Assembly (NCBI GenBank): GCA_947475715.1
Contig: CANJNY010000014.1
Coordinates: forward strand, 1-64,000
DNA from: Prolixibacteraceae bacterium
Lineage (GTDB): Bacteria > Bacteroidota > Bacteroidia > Bacteroidales > Prolixibacteraceae
Reading direction: 5' to 3'
Length of the DNA stretch: 64,000 nt
A program made the translations under genes and the position numbers. Below the pieces are notes generated by a model. It was not told where the DNA came from, made no database searches, and saw only the letters and a program-made list of their open reading frames with translations. Of this stretch, positions 27,981 to 37,875 are shown piece by piece. Numbering within the stretch: position 1 is the stretch's first letter; each line of letters starts with the position of its first letter.

Positions 27981-30900
27981 ATGAGAGATTTTTTCGTTTC
28001 CCATAAAAATCCCGTTGTTGTAATTCTGATCATCATTCTGGCAACAGGGGTATTCAGTTTTTCCAGGATGCAGTCGTCACTTTTTCCCGAGGTGACCTTT
28101 CCCAAGATTAAAATAATAGCCGATAGTGGGTTGCAGCCAATCGGAAAGATGATGGTGACCGTCACCAAGCCACTTGAGAAGGCTGTAAAACGGGTTCCAA
28201 ACCTTAAAACTGTAAAAAGTATTACCAGTCGCGGCAATTGCGAAATATCGGCGTTTATGGAGTGGGATGCGGATATTGATCTGTGCAAGCAGCAGATTGA
28301 GTCAGTAATCAACCAGATTAAAAATGAGCTTCCAGCCGGGACTAATCTCGCCGTTGAGAAAATGAACCCTTCGATACTTCCGGTGATCGGCTATGTTATT
28401 GAAGGTAAGGGACGGAGCAATATTGAATTAAATCAAATCGCTAATTATACAATTAAACCATACCTTTCACAGGCAAAGGGGGTCGCTGAAGTTTGGGTTA
28501 TCGGGGGTAAAACAAAGGAATACCAGATTGAACTCCATCCTCAAAAAATGGCTGCATTGGGGATAACCCCTGCTAAGATCACCGCTGCCCTGAATCAGAC
28601 TAATTTCATCAGCAGTAACGGCTACCTTACCGATTATAACCGACTCTATCTGACGGTTACTGATGCCAATGTACAGAATCTTGAAGATCTAGAGAGCCTG
28701 GTTATCAGCAATGATGGAAAGCGTGTTTTGCAACTTAAAGATTTTGGGACCATCAGGATTGCTGAGCAGACACAATATGTCAGGATAAATGCCAATGGCA
28801 GGAGTGCCATATTGATGGCTGTTATCAAACAACCGAATGCCAATCTGATCGAGGTTACTGATGGGGTAACTCAAAAAATTGAGGAATTAAACAAACGTAT
28901 TTTACCTAAAGATATAAAGCTCAGTCCATACTATGTTCAGGCTGATTTTGTTAACGATTCTATTAAGAGTGTGAATGACAGTCTTTGGATTGGCCTGTTA
29001 CTCGCAATTCTGGTGGCATTTATATTTTTGCGCTCCTTCAAATCGAGTGCGGTTATTCTGGTCACTATCCCGGTTACACTTTCGCTGACGCTGACTGTTC
29101 TTTATTTAATTGACTACAATTTCAATATCATGACGTTGGGTGCAATTGCCGCAAGTATCGGATTAATTATTGACGATGCGATAGTTGTGGTGGAGCAGAT
29201 CCACCGGACGCATGAAGAGTTTCCTGAAAAACCTACCAAAGAGTTGATCAGCGGATCTGTGGGGTTTTTGTTACCCGCAATGATCGGTTCGTCGATCAGT
29301 ACAATTGTAATATTTCTTCCATTTGTCATTTTAAGTGGTGTTGCCGGAGCTTATTTTAAGATTCTGACCAATACGATGATGATCACTTTAATATGTTCAT
29401 TTTTAGTAACCTGGATTGGTTTGCCGGTGATTTATCTCTTTTTCTCAGGAAAGACCAATACGGTAAATAAACCGAGTTCAAAGGTGCATAACCGAAGCGG
29501 AAGATGGATCTCTTTTTTTATTTTCAGGCCGTATATCAGCTTTGCCTTTATGGTCTTTCTGGTACTCTCAGTGCTCTTTATATCAGGAAGATTGCAGACC
29601 GGTTTTCTGCCCGAAATGGATGAAGGGAGCATTGTGCTTGATTATACTTCGCCTCCTGGAACCTCCCTGCAGGAAACAGACCGAATGTTATGCGAGGTTG
29701 AAAAGCTTTACCCATCGGTACCCGAAATAGCGAGTTATTCGAGAAGAACCGGCACTCAGATGGGTTTTTTTATCACCGAACCGAATTATGGAGACTACCT
29801 TATTCAGCTTAAAAAAGATCGAAAAAGAACAACTGAAGAGGTCATTGATGAGATCCGTCAAAAGGTTGAATCTTCGCAGCCGGCACTTAAAATTGATTTC
29901 GGGCAGGTGATTGGCGATATGCTGGGTGATCTGATGAGTTCGACACAGCCGATTGAGATTAAAATCTTCGGAGATAATGTGAATATACTTCAGGATCTTG
30001 CAAAAAAAGTGGCTAAAATCACCGCTGATGTTGAAGGTACAGCGGATGTTTTCAATGGTATTACCATTGCGGGACCCTCCATAAATATTGAGCCTGATCA
30101 TAAGAAGCTGGCACTTTTGGGCGTCACTCCTGCCGATTTTCAAAATCAGTTACAAACCCAGCTCGAGGGGGTTATCGTTGGAAATATTTATGAGAAAGAA
30201 CAGCTAACCAACCTGCGAATGATCTATCCGGATGCTGTGAATACTTCCCTCGCAGGAATAAAACACGGTTCAATATTCCTTCCGGATGGTCGTCTTCAGC
30301 CTGTTGCGCAACTTGCCAACATAACTGTTGATGCAGGTAGTGCGGAGATTGACCGTGAAAATTTGCAGAGTATGATCCCCGTTATTGCCAGGCTGAACAA
30401 CCGCGATCTGGGGAGTGTAATGAAAGATTTACAGCGGGAAATAAAATCTCAAATAAATTTACCTCAGGGTTATCACATCACTTACGGTGGAGCCTTTGAA
30501 GAGCAGCAAAAATCATTCAGTGAATTGCTGATTATCTTAATTATCGCTGTGTTGTTGGTTTTTGCCACGATGCTCTTTTTATTTAAAGAGTTTCATATCG
30601 CCTTTCTTATTGTTTTTCTTGCAGCATTGGGTATTTCAGGCAGTATGATTGCTCTTTTCATTACAAATACACCGCTAAATGTAGGGAGCTATACCGGAAT
30701 TATTATGATCATCGGGATTATCGGAGAGAATGCCATCTTTACCTTCCTGCAGTTCGAGCAGACGCTGAAAACCTCGAACACGGACAGTGCCATTGTGTAT
30801 GCGATATCGACCAGGCTAAGGCCTAAGCTGATGACTGCTTTGGGTGCGATTATAGCCCTCTCTCCTATCGCTTTAGGAATAGGAACAGGTGCACAGCTTC

Positions 30901-31025
30901 ATCAACCGTTGGCGATTGCAGTTATTGGTGGTTTTATTGTTGCCCTGCCATTGTTGCTAATTGTTTACCCATCAATGCTGAGAATACTATTTAAAAATCA
31001 TCATATTCATACAATACATTTTTAA
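27981..31025 (+). CDS. RND family efflux transporter (AcrB-type)
   Basis: 1014 aa, normal for an RND permease. Twelve membrane helices in the 1+5+1+5 layout, two large periplasmic porter/docking loops (about 35-330 and 550-850). TM4 contains GLIIDDAIVVVEQIH (about 395) with the acidic pair that relays protons, and the first helix starts VVILIIILATGVFSF. Belongs to the hydrophobe/amphiphile or multidrug branch rather than the heavy-metal CusA branch, but the substrate is unknown. Last gene of the tolC-adaptor-RND operon; the 41-bp repeats start about 10 bp after its stop. Confidence 0.92.
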   Translation: MRDFFVSHKNPVVVILIIILATGVFSFSRMQSSLFPEVTFPKIKIIADSGLQPIGKMMVTVTKPLEKAVKRVPNLKTVKSITSRGNCEISAFMEWDADIDLCKQQIESVINQIKNELPAGTNLAVEKMNPSILPVIGYVIEGKGRSNIELNQIANYTIKPYLSQAKGVAEVWVIGGKTKEYQIELHPQKMAALGITPAKITAALNQTNFISSNGYLTDYNRLYLTVTDANVQNLEDLESLVISNDGKRVLQLKDFGTIRIAEQTQYVRINANGRSAILMAVIKQPNANLIEVTDGVTQKIEELNKRILPKDIKLSPYYVQADFVNDSIKSVNDSLWIGLLLAILVAFIFLRSFKSSAVILVTIPVTLSLTLTVLYLIDYNFNIMTLGAIAASIGLIIDDAIVVVEQIHRTHEEFPEKPTKELISGSVGFLLPAMIGSSISTIVIFLPFVILSGVAGAYFKILTNTMMITLICSFLVTWIGLPVIYLFFSGKTNTVNKPSSKVHNRSGRWISFFIFRPYISFAFMVFLVLSVLFISGRLQTGFLPEMDEGSIVLDYTSPPGTSLQETDRMLCEVEKLYPSVPEIASYSRRTGTQMGFFITEPNYGDYLIQLKKDRKRTTEEVIDEIRQKVESSQPALKIDFGQVIGDMLGDLMSSTQPIEIKIFGDNVNILQDLAKKVAKITADVEGTADVFNGITIAGPSINIEPDHKKLALLGVTPADFQNQLQTQLEGVIVGNIYEKEQLTNLRMIYPDAVNTSLAGIKHGSIFLPDGRLQPVAQLANITVDAGSAEIDRENLQSMIPVIARLNNRDLGSVMKDLQREIKSQINLPQGYHITYGGAFEEQQKSFSELLIILIIAVLLVFATMLFLFKEFHIAFLIVFLAALGISGSMIALFITNTPLNVGSYTGIIMIIGIIGENAIFTFLQFEQTLKTSNTDSAIVYAISTRLRPKLMTALGAIIALSPIALGIGTGAQLHQPLAIAVIGGFIVALPLLLIVYPSMLRILFKNHHIHTIHF

Positions 31026-31534
31026 TTTAGAGTCCAAAACGTTCATTAAGTATGATTTAGGATGATTGGGTGCACTAAAACGTTTGGAAAGGGTGGTTTT
31101 GAATTAATCCGGACCTCAAAACGTTTCGAATGAGTGGTTTTGGTTTATTCCGGGCCCCAAAACGTTTCGGATGAATGGTTTTGGATTAAGGTGGACACCA
31201 AAATTTTCAGTATGGTTGGTTTAAGATTTATCTGCACCCCACAACGGTCCAGGATTGTGCAATATATCTTTAAGTTGATAAAAATTCTCTTAGCCACCAA
31301 GTAATCGGGAGTGGCGCGACTCCAACCTCAAAACAGATAACAATAAAAAGTCAAGGAATTATACAGGAAACACCATCCCTCACTTGCGGGACCCAAAAGG
31401 GACGAAAGTTACTTATTAGATCTATTTTAATGGCATTTTTTTATTTTGAATCATTAAGAAATCAGTCCATTATTGAAATACGACATTAAACCCTTCTTAT
31501 TACTTAAGATTCAGGCTCGATGGAAAATATCCCT
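31026..31534. other. Gene-free stretch between convergent RND and ABC operons
   Basis: 509 bp with no supportable gene. The first 225 bp hold the 41-bp tandem repeat. The rest (31260-31534) is AT-rich and shows no hairpin, tRNA or open frame I can defend. Confidence 0.7.
31036..31250. repeat. Degenerate 41-bp tandem repeat
   Basis: Units start at 31036, 31077, 31118, 31159, 31200 and 31241, a constant period of exactly 41 bp. Each begins with AAAACGTTT or a variant (AAAATTTTC in unit 5, ACAACGGTC in unit 6), followed by a GGTTTTGG(A/T)TTA-like middle and a (G)GACCCC-like end. Units 2-4 are best conserved. The core AAACGTTT is itself a palindrome. Confidence 0.85.
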
Positions 31535-34500
31535 TCAGGCGAATTGATTAATAATCGAACTTCTCTTCCTGATTCCACCCCACGAAAGGAGCGAAATCCA
31601 GATAATTCCATTGCATAAAATGATTGTAATGATCAGTAATACAGTGTAAAAGGAAGCTTTACTTCCGGAAGAGATCAAATTTGGAAGAATTGCCACCACC
31701 GCGGATAAAAATCCGATCAATACACCCCAAATTAATAAAACTGCGTATTCCCAAACCAGTGAACGAAACACTTGTCGCCTGGTGAATCCCAAAGCCAACA
31801 GGATGGCAATCTCGCTGGTCCGTTCGAGCAGTGTCCGTGCCAGAACCACTGCAAGTCCTATTGTTCCCAGTATCAATCCAAGCACGCCCAGGGCAAGAAA
31901 GATCGAGAGATAAGTATTTGCCACTGAATTAAATTCGTTTAAACGCTCACCGGCAGTGGTCATCTCCCAACCATAATCACGGAATACACTTTTGAGTTCC
32001 TCCATGGTCGTTTTCTGAGACTCCTTTGGAGCATCGATTAAAAACAGGCTCGAGCCGCTGCTTGTTGGAAAATTCTTCAGAAAATTATTATTTGAAATTA
32101 ATACATATCCCTGAAATACAGAAGGTGATAATCCTGCAATTAGTTTTAATCGTAATGTATCGCCTAATTCATTGCGGTAAATCAGCGTATCACCAATATT
32201 CTTTCCAAGTCCCCATTGAATTACCGTTTGATCGGCAATCGCAGGAATCACCCGGTTCAAAGGTTCATCCATTGCTTTCCAAACCTCTTTTAAGCCGATT
32301 TCAGGGCATTTGGTGTCGAAACTGAACCTGTCAACGAAAAATGATGGATCTGCCCCAAGAATTGCGGGATTGGAGGCTCTGTTCAGATTCAGGCAGCTGG
32401 CATCATCGCCATCAATCCGGCTAAACTGGGCGGCAGTGAAGCGGCTGGTTATCCCTTCGTTTTTCAGGCGAGCGTTATCATTCAAACTAAAAAGTACAGG
32501 TACGGAGGTTTCAGCAAAATACTTAAATCCACCGGTGCCACTACCCTTCTCATTTACATCGGTTTGCAACCCTTCGCTGTTTGCCCCCGTTGAAAGAACC
32601 AGAAAGGTTGAAAGGGCAAATAAAATAATAACGGTCAGTGAACGTCCCAAATTTTGAGACCTGTTCCTTTTACTAATCGAATCGAACGAAATCTCATTAA
32701 TAATCATCCTGCGGTTTTGCCGAAGTACATAATCGGCCAGAAGTATTAGCCCCAATAGCATTAATCCTCCCGAAATAAAAAAGAGCGATGGATTTAACTT
32801 ATCCGCACCGGTCAGCTGAAAAGCAGCTAAACCTATGGATACACTAATCGCAATAACCATTCCCCACTTTTTAGTCCATGTAATAAATGGCTTTGGTTCA
32901 TGATCGTGGTTCTGTTGCAGTTCCATCGCCTGACGTTTAAAACTGCGTGAGAGTAGATACAAAATGGTCATTACGGTTAAACAAACAGTGGTGATCAAGC
33001 CGGTTAAGAGTGTTGTAACTTTAATGTCAATCATCAGCACTGAAGTTCGGACCGCACTCCACCAAAGGGTATTGAGAGCCAAAAAGATCAGTTTGGTATA
33101 AATCAGTGCAAGTCCCAGGCCGAACAAACCACCAATTAAAGCAATAAGAGCCCCTTCGGATAGAAAAAGTCGTCGGATTTGATTCCGGGTAAATCCAAGC
33201 ATCAAAAGTGTTCCCAGTTCTGACTTGCGATTATCAAGATTTAACAGGAATAATAAGGCGGTCAGAATCAAGGCAGCAACCAACAGGAAAAAACTCAGCC
33301 CTAAAAATAGTTGGCTAAAATCTACCCCGTTACGTGCTGCATTAAGCCCATCTTTCCGGACGGAGGTAACCAGAATACCGAGATTTAGCGATTTAATTGA
33401 TGAAGTAAAGAGTGCTTTGTATTTTTTTTCAGTAAAAATATTTTCACTAATTCGGATGGCAGTATAAGTTCCGAATCGGTTACCCCAGATCTGTCGGGCC
33501 TTTTTGAGCGAAATAAAAGCCTTGGGAGTACCCTTGAATTTATTCCAGTAGGCCTCGTCTTTGGGGCGAATTGATCCAAGTTTAATCGGAACTCCTGCCT
33601 CCCAATCACGACAATGACCGGCATCCGACATCCCCGGAAGAGAAGGCATCAAATCGCTGTCACCATATCTCCCTGCAATGGGAACAATCTTCTGAATCAT
33701 AAATTTAGTCCCCTTTTCAACCAGCTGACGCAGCGGACCTATCTCGTAATATTTTACTAAAAGGGAATCTCCAACTTCCACAGCCAGATCAGCCGAAACC
33801 CAGTCATTGATTATTATACTCTTATCATCCAGTGAATTATCATCTATTGTTGAAATAAATGAATAAGGTGTTGATTTACCTTCGTATTCCATGCTATTGG
33901 CAAAATAGGTCAGAACTGGATGAGTTTGCCCAAAAGGCTTAAAAGCTTCAATAATTTGATTATCAATGAATATACGCTCGGATTTAATCTCGGTTTCCTT
34001 TAATTCAGATAGCTCTTTTACTTTTAAACCGGCATCTTCCGGCGTAATACAGCTATCGAGGAGGTTAGTTATTTGTTTGTTATTCAATGCTGGTGCTGAA
34101 ATAAGAAGCCTGTTGGCTTTGTTCTTAAACTTCATCAGCGAGTTTAGTCTTGAAAGCGAAAGGAAGAGATTATAGGGAGGTGTCTGAGCATTTTTCAGAT
34201 TGAAAAGGGCCATATTCTGAGAATGGGCAATTTCTTTGACTAAAGCACGAAAGGAGACGCTTGTTTCAGCATCAGATACAAACGGCGCATTCATGGGCAT
34301 CAGACTCCCCTTTTTTATACGGGCAACGAAATTGTCCCCTTGCTTTAAATGAAGCCGTTCGGCAAGATTTAAACTAATAATGACTTCATTGTCATTTAAA
34401 TCATTAAATATCTTTGATTTAGATATTTTATCAAACTGATTATCAATAGCAATAAACTGAACTTTATTAACCCGCTCCCCTCCTCCCTCTGTTACAGCCA

Positions 34501-34777
34501 TCCCCTCGAGGATAAGTGCAGGAGCCACCTCAAAAGCGCCTTTCGCTGCAAGCTCCTGAGCTAGTTCAGAGCGAAAATAGCGATCAACGGTTGTGACAAT
34601 GTGGGTTATTTTTCCTAATCGAAAAGAAACAGACTGTTCCAGGCTATATGTAACTGAATCTCCGATAATCAAGCCACCTGTCAACACAGCGGTACTGATT
34701 GCAACACCTAAAGCGGTGAGGATATTCGCCTTAATATAGTAGGTAAAGTTATTGAATATCAGATTTAAACGTGTCAT
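31535..34777 (-). CDS. FtsX-type ABC transporter permease (large)
   Basis: 1080 aa. N-terminal membrane helix (about 15-35), a large periplasmic MacB-type domain (about 40-480), an FtsX block of three helices (about 490-625), a further helix pair (about 650-700), a second periplasmic domain (about 740-960) and a final FtsX block (about 965-1070, containing LGLILGTIGLAVVLARTLLERTSEIAILLALGFTR in part). Such two-FtsX-domain permeases act with LolD/MacB-like ATPases in lipoprotein or peptide transport, or in envelope mechanotransmission, rather than import. Overlaps the ATPase gene by 4 bp (ATGA). Confidence 0.85.
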   Translation of the reverse strand: MTRLNLIFNNFTYYIKANILTALGVAISTAVLTGGLIIGDSVTYSLEQSVSFRLGKITHIVTTVDRYFRSELAQELAAKGAFEVAPALILEGMAVTEGGGERVNKVQFIAIDNQFDKISKSKIFNDLNDNEVIISLNLAERLHLKQGDNFVARIKKGSLMPMNAPFVSDAETSVSFRALVKEIAHSQNMALFNLKNAQTPPYNLFLSLSRLNSLMKFKNKANRLLISAPALNNKQITNLLDSCITPEDAGLKVKELSELKETEIKSERIFIDNQIIEAFKPFGQTHPVLTYFANSMEYEGKSTPYSFISTIDDNSLDDKSIIINDWVSADLAVEVGDSLLVKYYEIGPLRQLVEKGTKFMIQKIVPIAGRYGDSDLMPSLPGMSDAGHCRDWEAGVPIKLGSIRPKDEAYWNKFKGTPKAFISLKKARQIWGNRFGTYTAIRISENIFTEKKYKALFTSSIKSLNLGILVTSVRKDGLNAARNGVDFSQLFLGLSFFLLVAALILTALLFLLNLDNRKSELGTLLMLGFTRNQIRRLFLSEGALIALIGGLFGLGLALIYTKLIFLALNTLWWSAVRTSVLMIDIKVTTLLTGLITTVCLTVMTILYLLSRSFKRQAMELQQNHDHEPKPFITWTKKWGMVIAISVSIGLAAFQLTGADKLNPSLFFISGGLMLLGLILLADYVLRQNRRMIINEISFDSISKRNRSQNLGRSLTVIILFALSTFLVLSTGANSEGLQTDVNEKGSGTGGFKYFAETSVPVLFSLNDNARLKNEGITSRFTAAQFSRIDGDDASCLNLNRASNPAILGADPSFFVDRFSFDTKCPEIGLKEVWKAMDEPLNRVIPAIADQTVIQWGLGKNIGDTLIYRNELGDTLRLKLIAGLSPSVFQGYVLISNNNFLKNFPTSSGSSLFLIDAPKESQKTTMEELKSVFRDYGWEMTTAGERLNEFNSVANTYLSIFLALGVLGLILGTIGLAVVLARTLLERTSEIAILLALGFTRRQVFRSLVWEYAVLLIWGVLIGFLSAVVAILPNLISSGSKASFYTVLLIITIILCNGIIWISLLSWGGIRKRSSIINQFA

Positions 34778-35448
34778 TTAAGCTCTCCGTTTTTTAAGTG
34801 ATAAACTTTATCCATTTGCGAAGCGAGTTCAGACGAATGGGTAACGATGATCAGGGAAACCCCCTCTTCGCCACTGATATGGTTTAATAATTGGGCAAGA
34901 TGACCGGCATTTTGCTCGTCCAGTGCTCCGGTTGGCTCGTCAGCAAGGATTAGCTGCGGTTTGTTGATTAGTGCCCTGACAACAGCTGTACGCTGACATT
35001 CACCCCCCGACAGTTCCGAAGGTTTCTGAAACCGTTGCTCCCAGATACCAACTTTGCGGAGTAAATGCTCTGCCCACTCTTTTTCGGCTTTGCCTGCGAT
35101 TTTTTTTATAGGCAAAACCGGTAGAAGGACGTTTTCCCAGATCGTGAATTGAGGTAAAAGATGGTGAAGCTGGAAAATAAAACCAAGCTCTAAATTACGG
35201 AAATGGGCCAGTTGTCCCTGCGAATACCCGGTAATTTTGGTCCCTTTAAATGTAATCTCACCTGAATCGGGCTGATCAAGTGTCCCAATCAGATTTAACA
35301 AGGTTGTCTTCCCCGATCCGCTTGGACCGGCAATGGCTATCTTTTGATTGGTATCAACTTCTAAATTAAGATCTTCAAGAACTCTTCGGAAATTGTTTTT
35401 CTGAGGGTCACCATAACCTTTAAAAATGTTTTTTAATTGAAGAATCAT
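34774..35448 (-). CDS. ABC transporter ATP-binding protein, LolD/MacB type
   Basis: 224 aa, complete nucleotide-binding domain. Walker A GPSGSGKT (41-48), Q-loop in LGFIFQLHHLLPQFT, signature LSGGECQR, Walker B LILADEPTGALDE and H-loop in IIVTHS. The closest families are LolD, MacB and similar ATPases that drive FtsX-type permeases. It is flanked by 4-bp overlaps on both sides (glycosyltransferase upstream, FtsX permease downstream), so all three are translationally coupled. Substrate unknown. Confidence 0.92.
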   Translation of the reverse strand: MILQLKNIFKGYGDPQKNNFRRVLEDLNLEVDTNQKIAIAGPSGSGKTTLLNLIGTLDQPDSGEITFKGTKITGYSQGQLAHFRNLELGFIFQLHHLLPQFTIWENVLLPVLPIKKIAGKAEKEWAEHLLRKVGIWEQRFQKPSELSGGECQRTAVVRALINKPQLILADEPTGALDEQNAGHLAQLLNHISGEEGVSLIIVTHSSELASQMDKVYHLKNGELK

Positions 35449-36731
35449 ATCCGGAGTTTTTGATAAACATCAATCATCTCTTTGGCATGATCGTGTATGT
35501 TAAAATTCAGCTCTACCCCCTTCCGGGCAGCAAGGCTAAGCTTATTTAATTTTTCAGAATCCGGTAAAAGACCGGCTAATGCATCGCAAAGTGCTTCGGG
35601 GGTATTGGGCTCATAAACTATTCCGCCGCCTGATAAACCTATTATTTCAGGAAATGCCCCCAATGCAGGTTGAACTACCGGTGTACCCGAAGCCATCGAC
35701 TCCAGCAGATACATTCCAAAAGCTTCCCCTTTTCTGACAGGAACCGAGATTACTGATACCCGTCTGAAAAAGTCTACCCGGGCGTTCTCTTCAAAATCAT
35801 CGATAAATTCAACCATATCATTAAGATTCGCTTTAGTTAAATACTTGATGATCTTTGAAATATATTTAGTATCCGCTCCCGTTGAACCTCCTGTAAGCAG
35901 AAGCCGAACATCTTCGAAACCGGGTATTCTTTTCAAAAGAACGAAGGCATCAACCAGGATATCCAACCCATTTTCGGGACACATCCTCGAAATATACCCG
36001 ATATTACGTTTCTTCTCTTTGGTTGGCATAAATTCGTAATCATCGGGGTCTACACCCAGGTATAGGCTTTTGATTTTCTCAACAGGCAGGGCCATCCGCC
36101 CGACCATCACCTTTGAAAAAAAATGGCTCACTCCGATAAAAAGATCAACGTATTTTGATTTCGCACTCATGAGTTTCCAGATTTGATCACGGAAGGCAGG
36201 TTGCATGGCATCAACCCATACATCCTCATCCTGCAGCGAACAGACAACAGGAACATTGAACCGCTCCTTAAGCCGGTGCGCCAGGCCAAGCAAGAGTGCA
36301 TTTGAGATATGAATGACATCCGGGTGGCAATGCTCACCTATCCAGTCAACCAGCCGCTCAAGCTCTTCATTTTGTTTGCCATCTTCACCAAGCAACATCG
36401 AAACGGTCATCTCTTCAAGTCCTTTGGCATCAGTCGATCCTGCCATCGAAGCTGCCATACTGAGCATTGGCTTTGAATTAAGAATGCGGTCAACCCATGC
36501 AGGAGCCCTTCTGAAAATCGGATAAAGCTGTTTCAGATAAATACTTACAGCACCATAAAAAACCGGAATATCTTCAATATCGTGTTCATCTGAAAAAATA
36601 GGCAGATACATCGGAATTTTAATCACCTCGTGACCCTGTTCACGCAGGGCAACAACATATTTACTGTCTCTAAGGCAGTTTCCACAATAAAAACTTCCTC
36701 CTGAACCCGGTATAATCTGTACTATTTTCAT
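35445..36731 (-). CDS. Glycosyltransferase family 4 protein
   Basis: 428 aa from the ATG at 36731 (MKIVQIIPGSGGSFYCGN, the natural N-terminus of a GT-B glycosyltransferase; 16 extra codons upstream would overlap the next gene). Two Rossmann lobes: N-terminal acceptor domain and a C-terminal donor domain with RNIGYISRMCPENGLDILVDAF (partly quoted motif, about 243-264), and the GT4 signature EAFGMYLLESMASGTPVVQ (about 345-363, EX7E type). It transfers a sugar from an NDP-sugar to an unknown acceptor in the cytosol. Coupled by a 4-bp overlap to the LolD-like ATPase gene. Confidence 0.85.
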   Translation of the reverse strand: MKIVQIIPGSGGSFYCGNCLRDSKYVVALREQGHEVIKIPMYLPIFSDEHDIEDIPVFYGAVSIYLKQLYPIFRRAPAWVDRILNSKPMLSMAASMAGSTDAKGLEEMTVSMLLGEDGKQNEELERLVDWIGEHCHPDVIHISNALLLGLAHRLKERFNVPVVCSLQDEDVWVDAMQPAFRDQIWKLMSAKSKYVDLFIGVSHFFSKVMVGRMALPVEKIKSLYLGVDPDDYEFMPTKEKKRNIGYISRMCPENGLDILVDAFVLLKRIPGFEDVRLLLTGGSTGADTKYISKIIKYLTKANLNDMVEFIDDFEENARVDFFRRVSVISVPVRKGEAFGMYLLESMASGTPVVQPALGAFPEIIGLSGGGIVYEPNTPEALCDALAGLLPDSEKLNKLSLAARKGVELNFNIHDHAKEMIDVYQKLRI

Positions 36732-36763
36732 GGTGAAGAATAAAATTAAATCTTTCTGATTAC

Positions 36764-37873
36764 TTATTTTCCAAAACAATAGATGGTTCCGTTCAGCGCA
36801 CAGACCACCATCAGATTTTCGATAACAGCCGGATTATGAACAATGGAATTGCCCACCTCGTATTTCCAGATCACAGAGCCATCCACAATATTCAGTAATG
36901 CCAGATCACCTCTCATATTGGCTGTTAACACTTTATCCCGTATTATCACCGGTGAAGCTTCAACCCGGTTTTCCGTATTAAAATTCCACAAAAGTTTACC
37001 ACTGCTTTTATCGAAACAATATACAAACTTATCACGATTACCGGTTACAATTCTATCCTCTGATAATGAAGCTGATGCGATAAATGGCTGTTTGGCATCC
37101 TTATTTTCCCAACTCCAGATTATTTTCCCTGCCCTGATATCAACTTTTGAAAATTTTCCATCATAATCGCCGATATAGGCCATTTGATCATTAACCGGAC
37201 ATGAACCGGCAACATAAGTGGCAACATTGATTTTTGAATCTGATTTCCCGCTGTTAATATCTACAATGTGCAGGAAGCCATCACAGCCTCCAAAGATGGC
37301 CTTCCCATTAAAACAGGCAGCCTCCCCATTAATAAAATTATCCGACTCGTATTTCCATTTCATCTTACCAGTCTGGGCATCGACACAATGGAGGTTATAA
37401 TCATAACTTCCTACAATCAACCATGTTTTAAAGCCTGATTTCCAATAATTTGCAGATCCCATGATTTGGTTGTCCGTTTTGTATTTCCAGATCAGCGACC
37501 CATCATTAAGCTTCAGTGCGTAGAGATTTCCATCGAGGTTTCCAATAAAAATACGGTTATTTAAAATCAGGGCAGGCGCTTCGATTGAATTCTCCGTCTT
37601 GTATTTCCACAGTAATTTTCCTTTGAGATCTAAACAGTATATTATCCCATCAGTAGCGCCGACCACAATTTTTCCATTTGCAATCACAGCGGCTGATTTA
37701 ATATTATCACCGGTCTGAAAACTCCATAGTAATTTAGGTTTGTCGGGAAAGTTCACCGCTGTTGTGCCTAAGAGATCCTGGCTGCCGCGAAAATTGGTCC
37801 AATCGGTCGAAGTCTGGCCATTCGCACCCGATATTACAATAAAAATCCATAGCGTTAAAAATAATATCTTCAT
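36764..37873 (-). CDS. Secreted PQQ-like beta-propeller protein
   Basis: 369 aa from the ATG at 37873 (MKILFLTLWIFIVISGANG, a signal peptide; the frame opens 36 nt earlier but that overlaps the upstream gene). The mature protein consists almost only of PQQ-like propeller repeats of about 40 residues (IIYCLDLKGKLLWKYKTEN, LYALKLNDGSLIWKYKTDN, LHCVDAQTGKMKWKYESDN and so on, seven or eight blades). BamB-like fold; no catalytic residues recognised and no PQQ-site evidence. Periplasmic. It follows the 2Fe-2S/FAD protein gene by 2 bp, so it belongs to the redox operon. Confidence 0.85.
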   Translation of the reverse strand: MKILFLTLWIFIVISGANGQTSTDWTNFRGSQDLLGTTAVNFPDKPKLLWSFQTGDNIKSAAVIANGKIVVGATDGIIYCLDLKGKLLWKYKTENSIEAPALILNNRIFIGNLDGNLYALKLNDGSLIWKYKTDNQIMGSANYWKSGFKTWLIVGSYDYNLHCVDAQTGKMKWKYESDNFINGEAACFNGKAIFGGCDGFLHIVDINSGKSDSKINVATYVAGSCPVNDQMAYIGDYDGKFSKVDIRAGKIIWSWENKDAKQPFIASASLSEDRIVTGNRDKFVYCFDKSSGKLLWNFNTENRVEASPVIIRDKVLTANMRGDLALLNIVDGSVIWKYEVGNSIVHNPAVIENLMVVCALNGTIYCFGK

Positions 37874-37875
37874 AA

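Noticed and set aside
31036-31250. CRISPR-like array at the 41-bp repeats
   Set aside because: The whole 41-bp unit drifts together; there are no constant repeats separated by unique spacers, and no cas genes are nearby.
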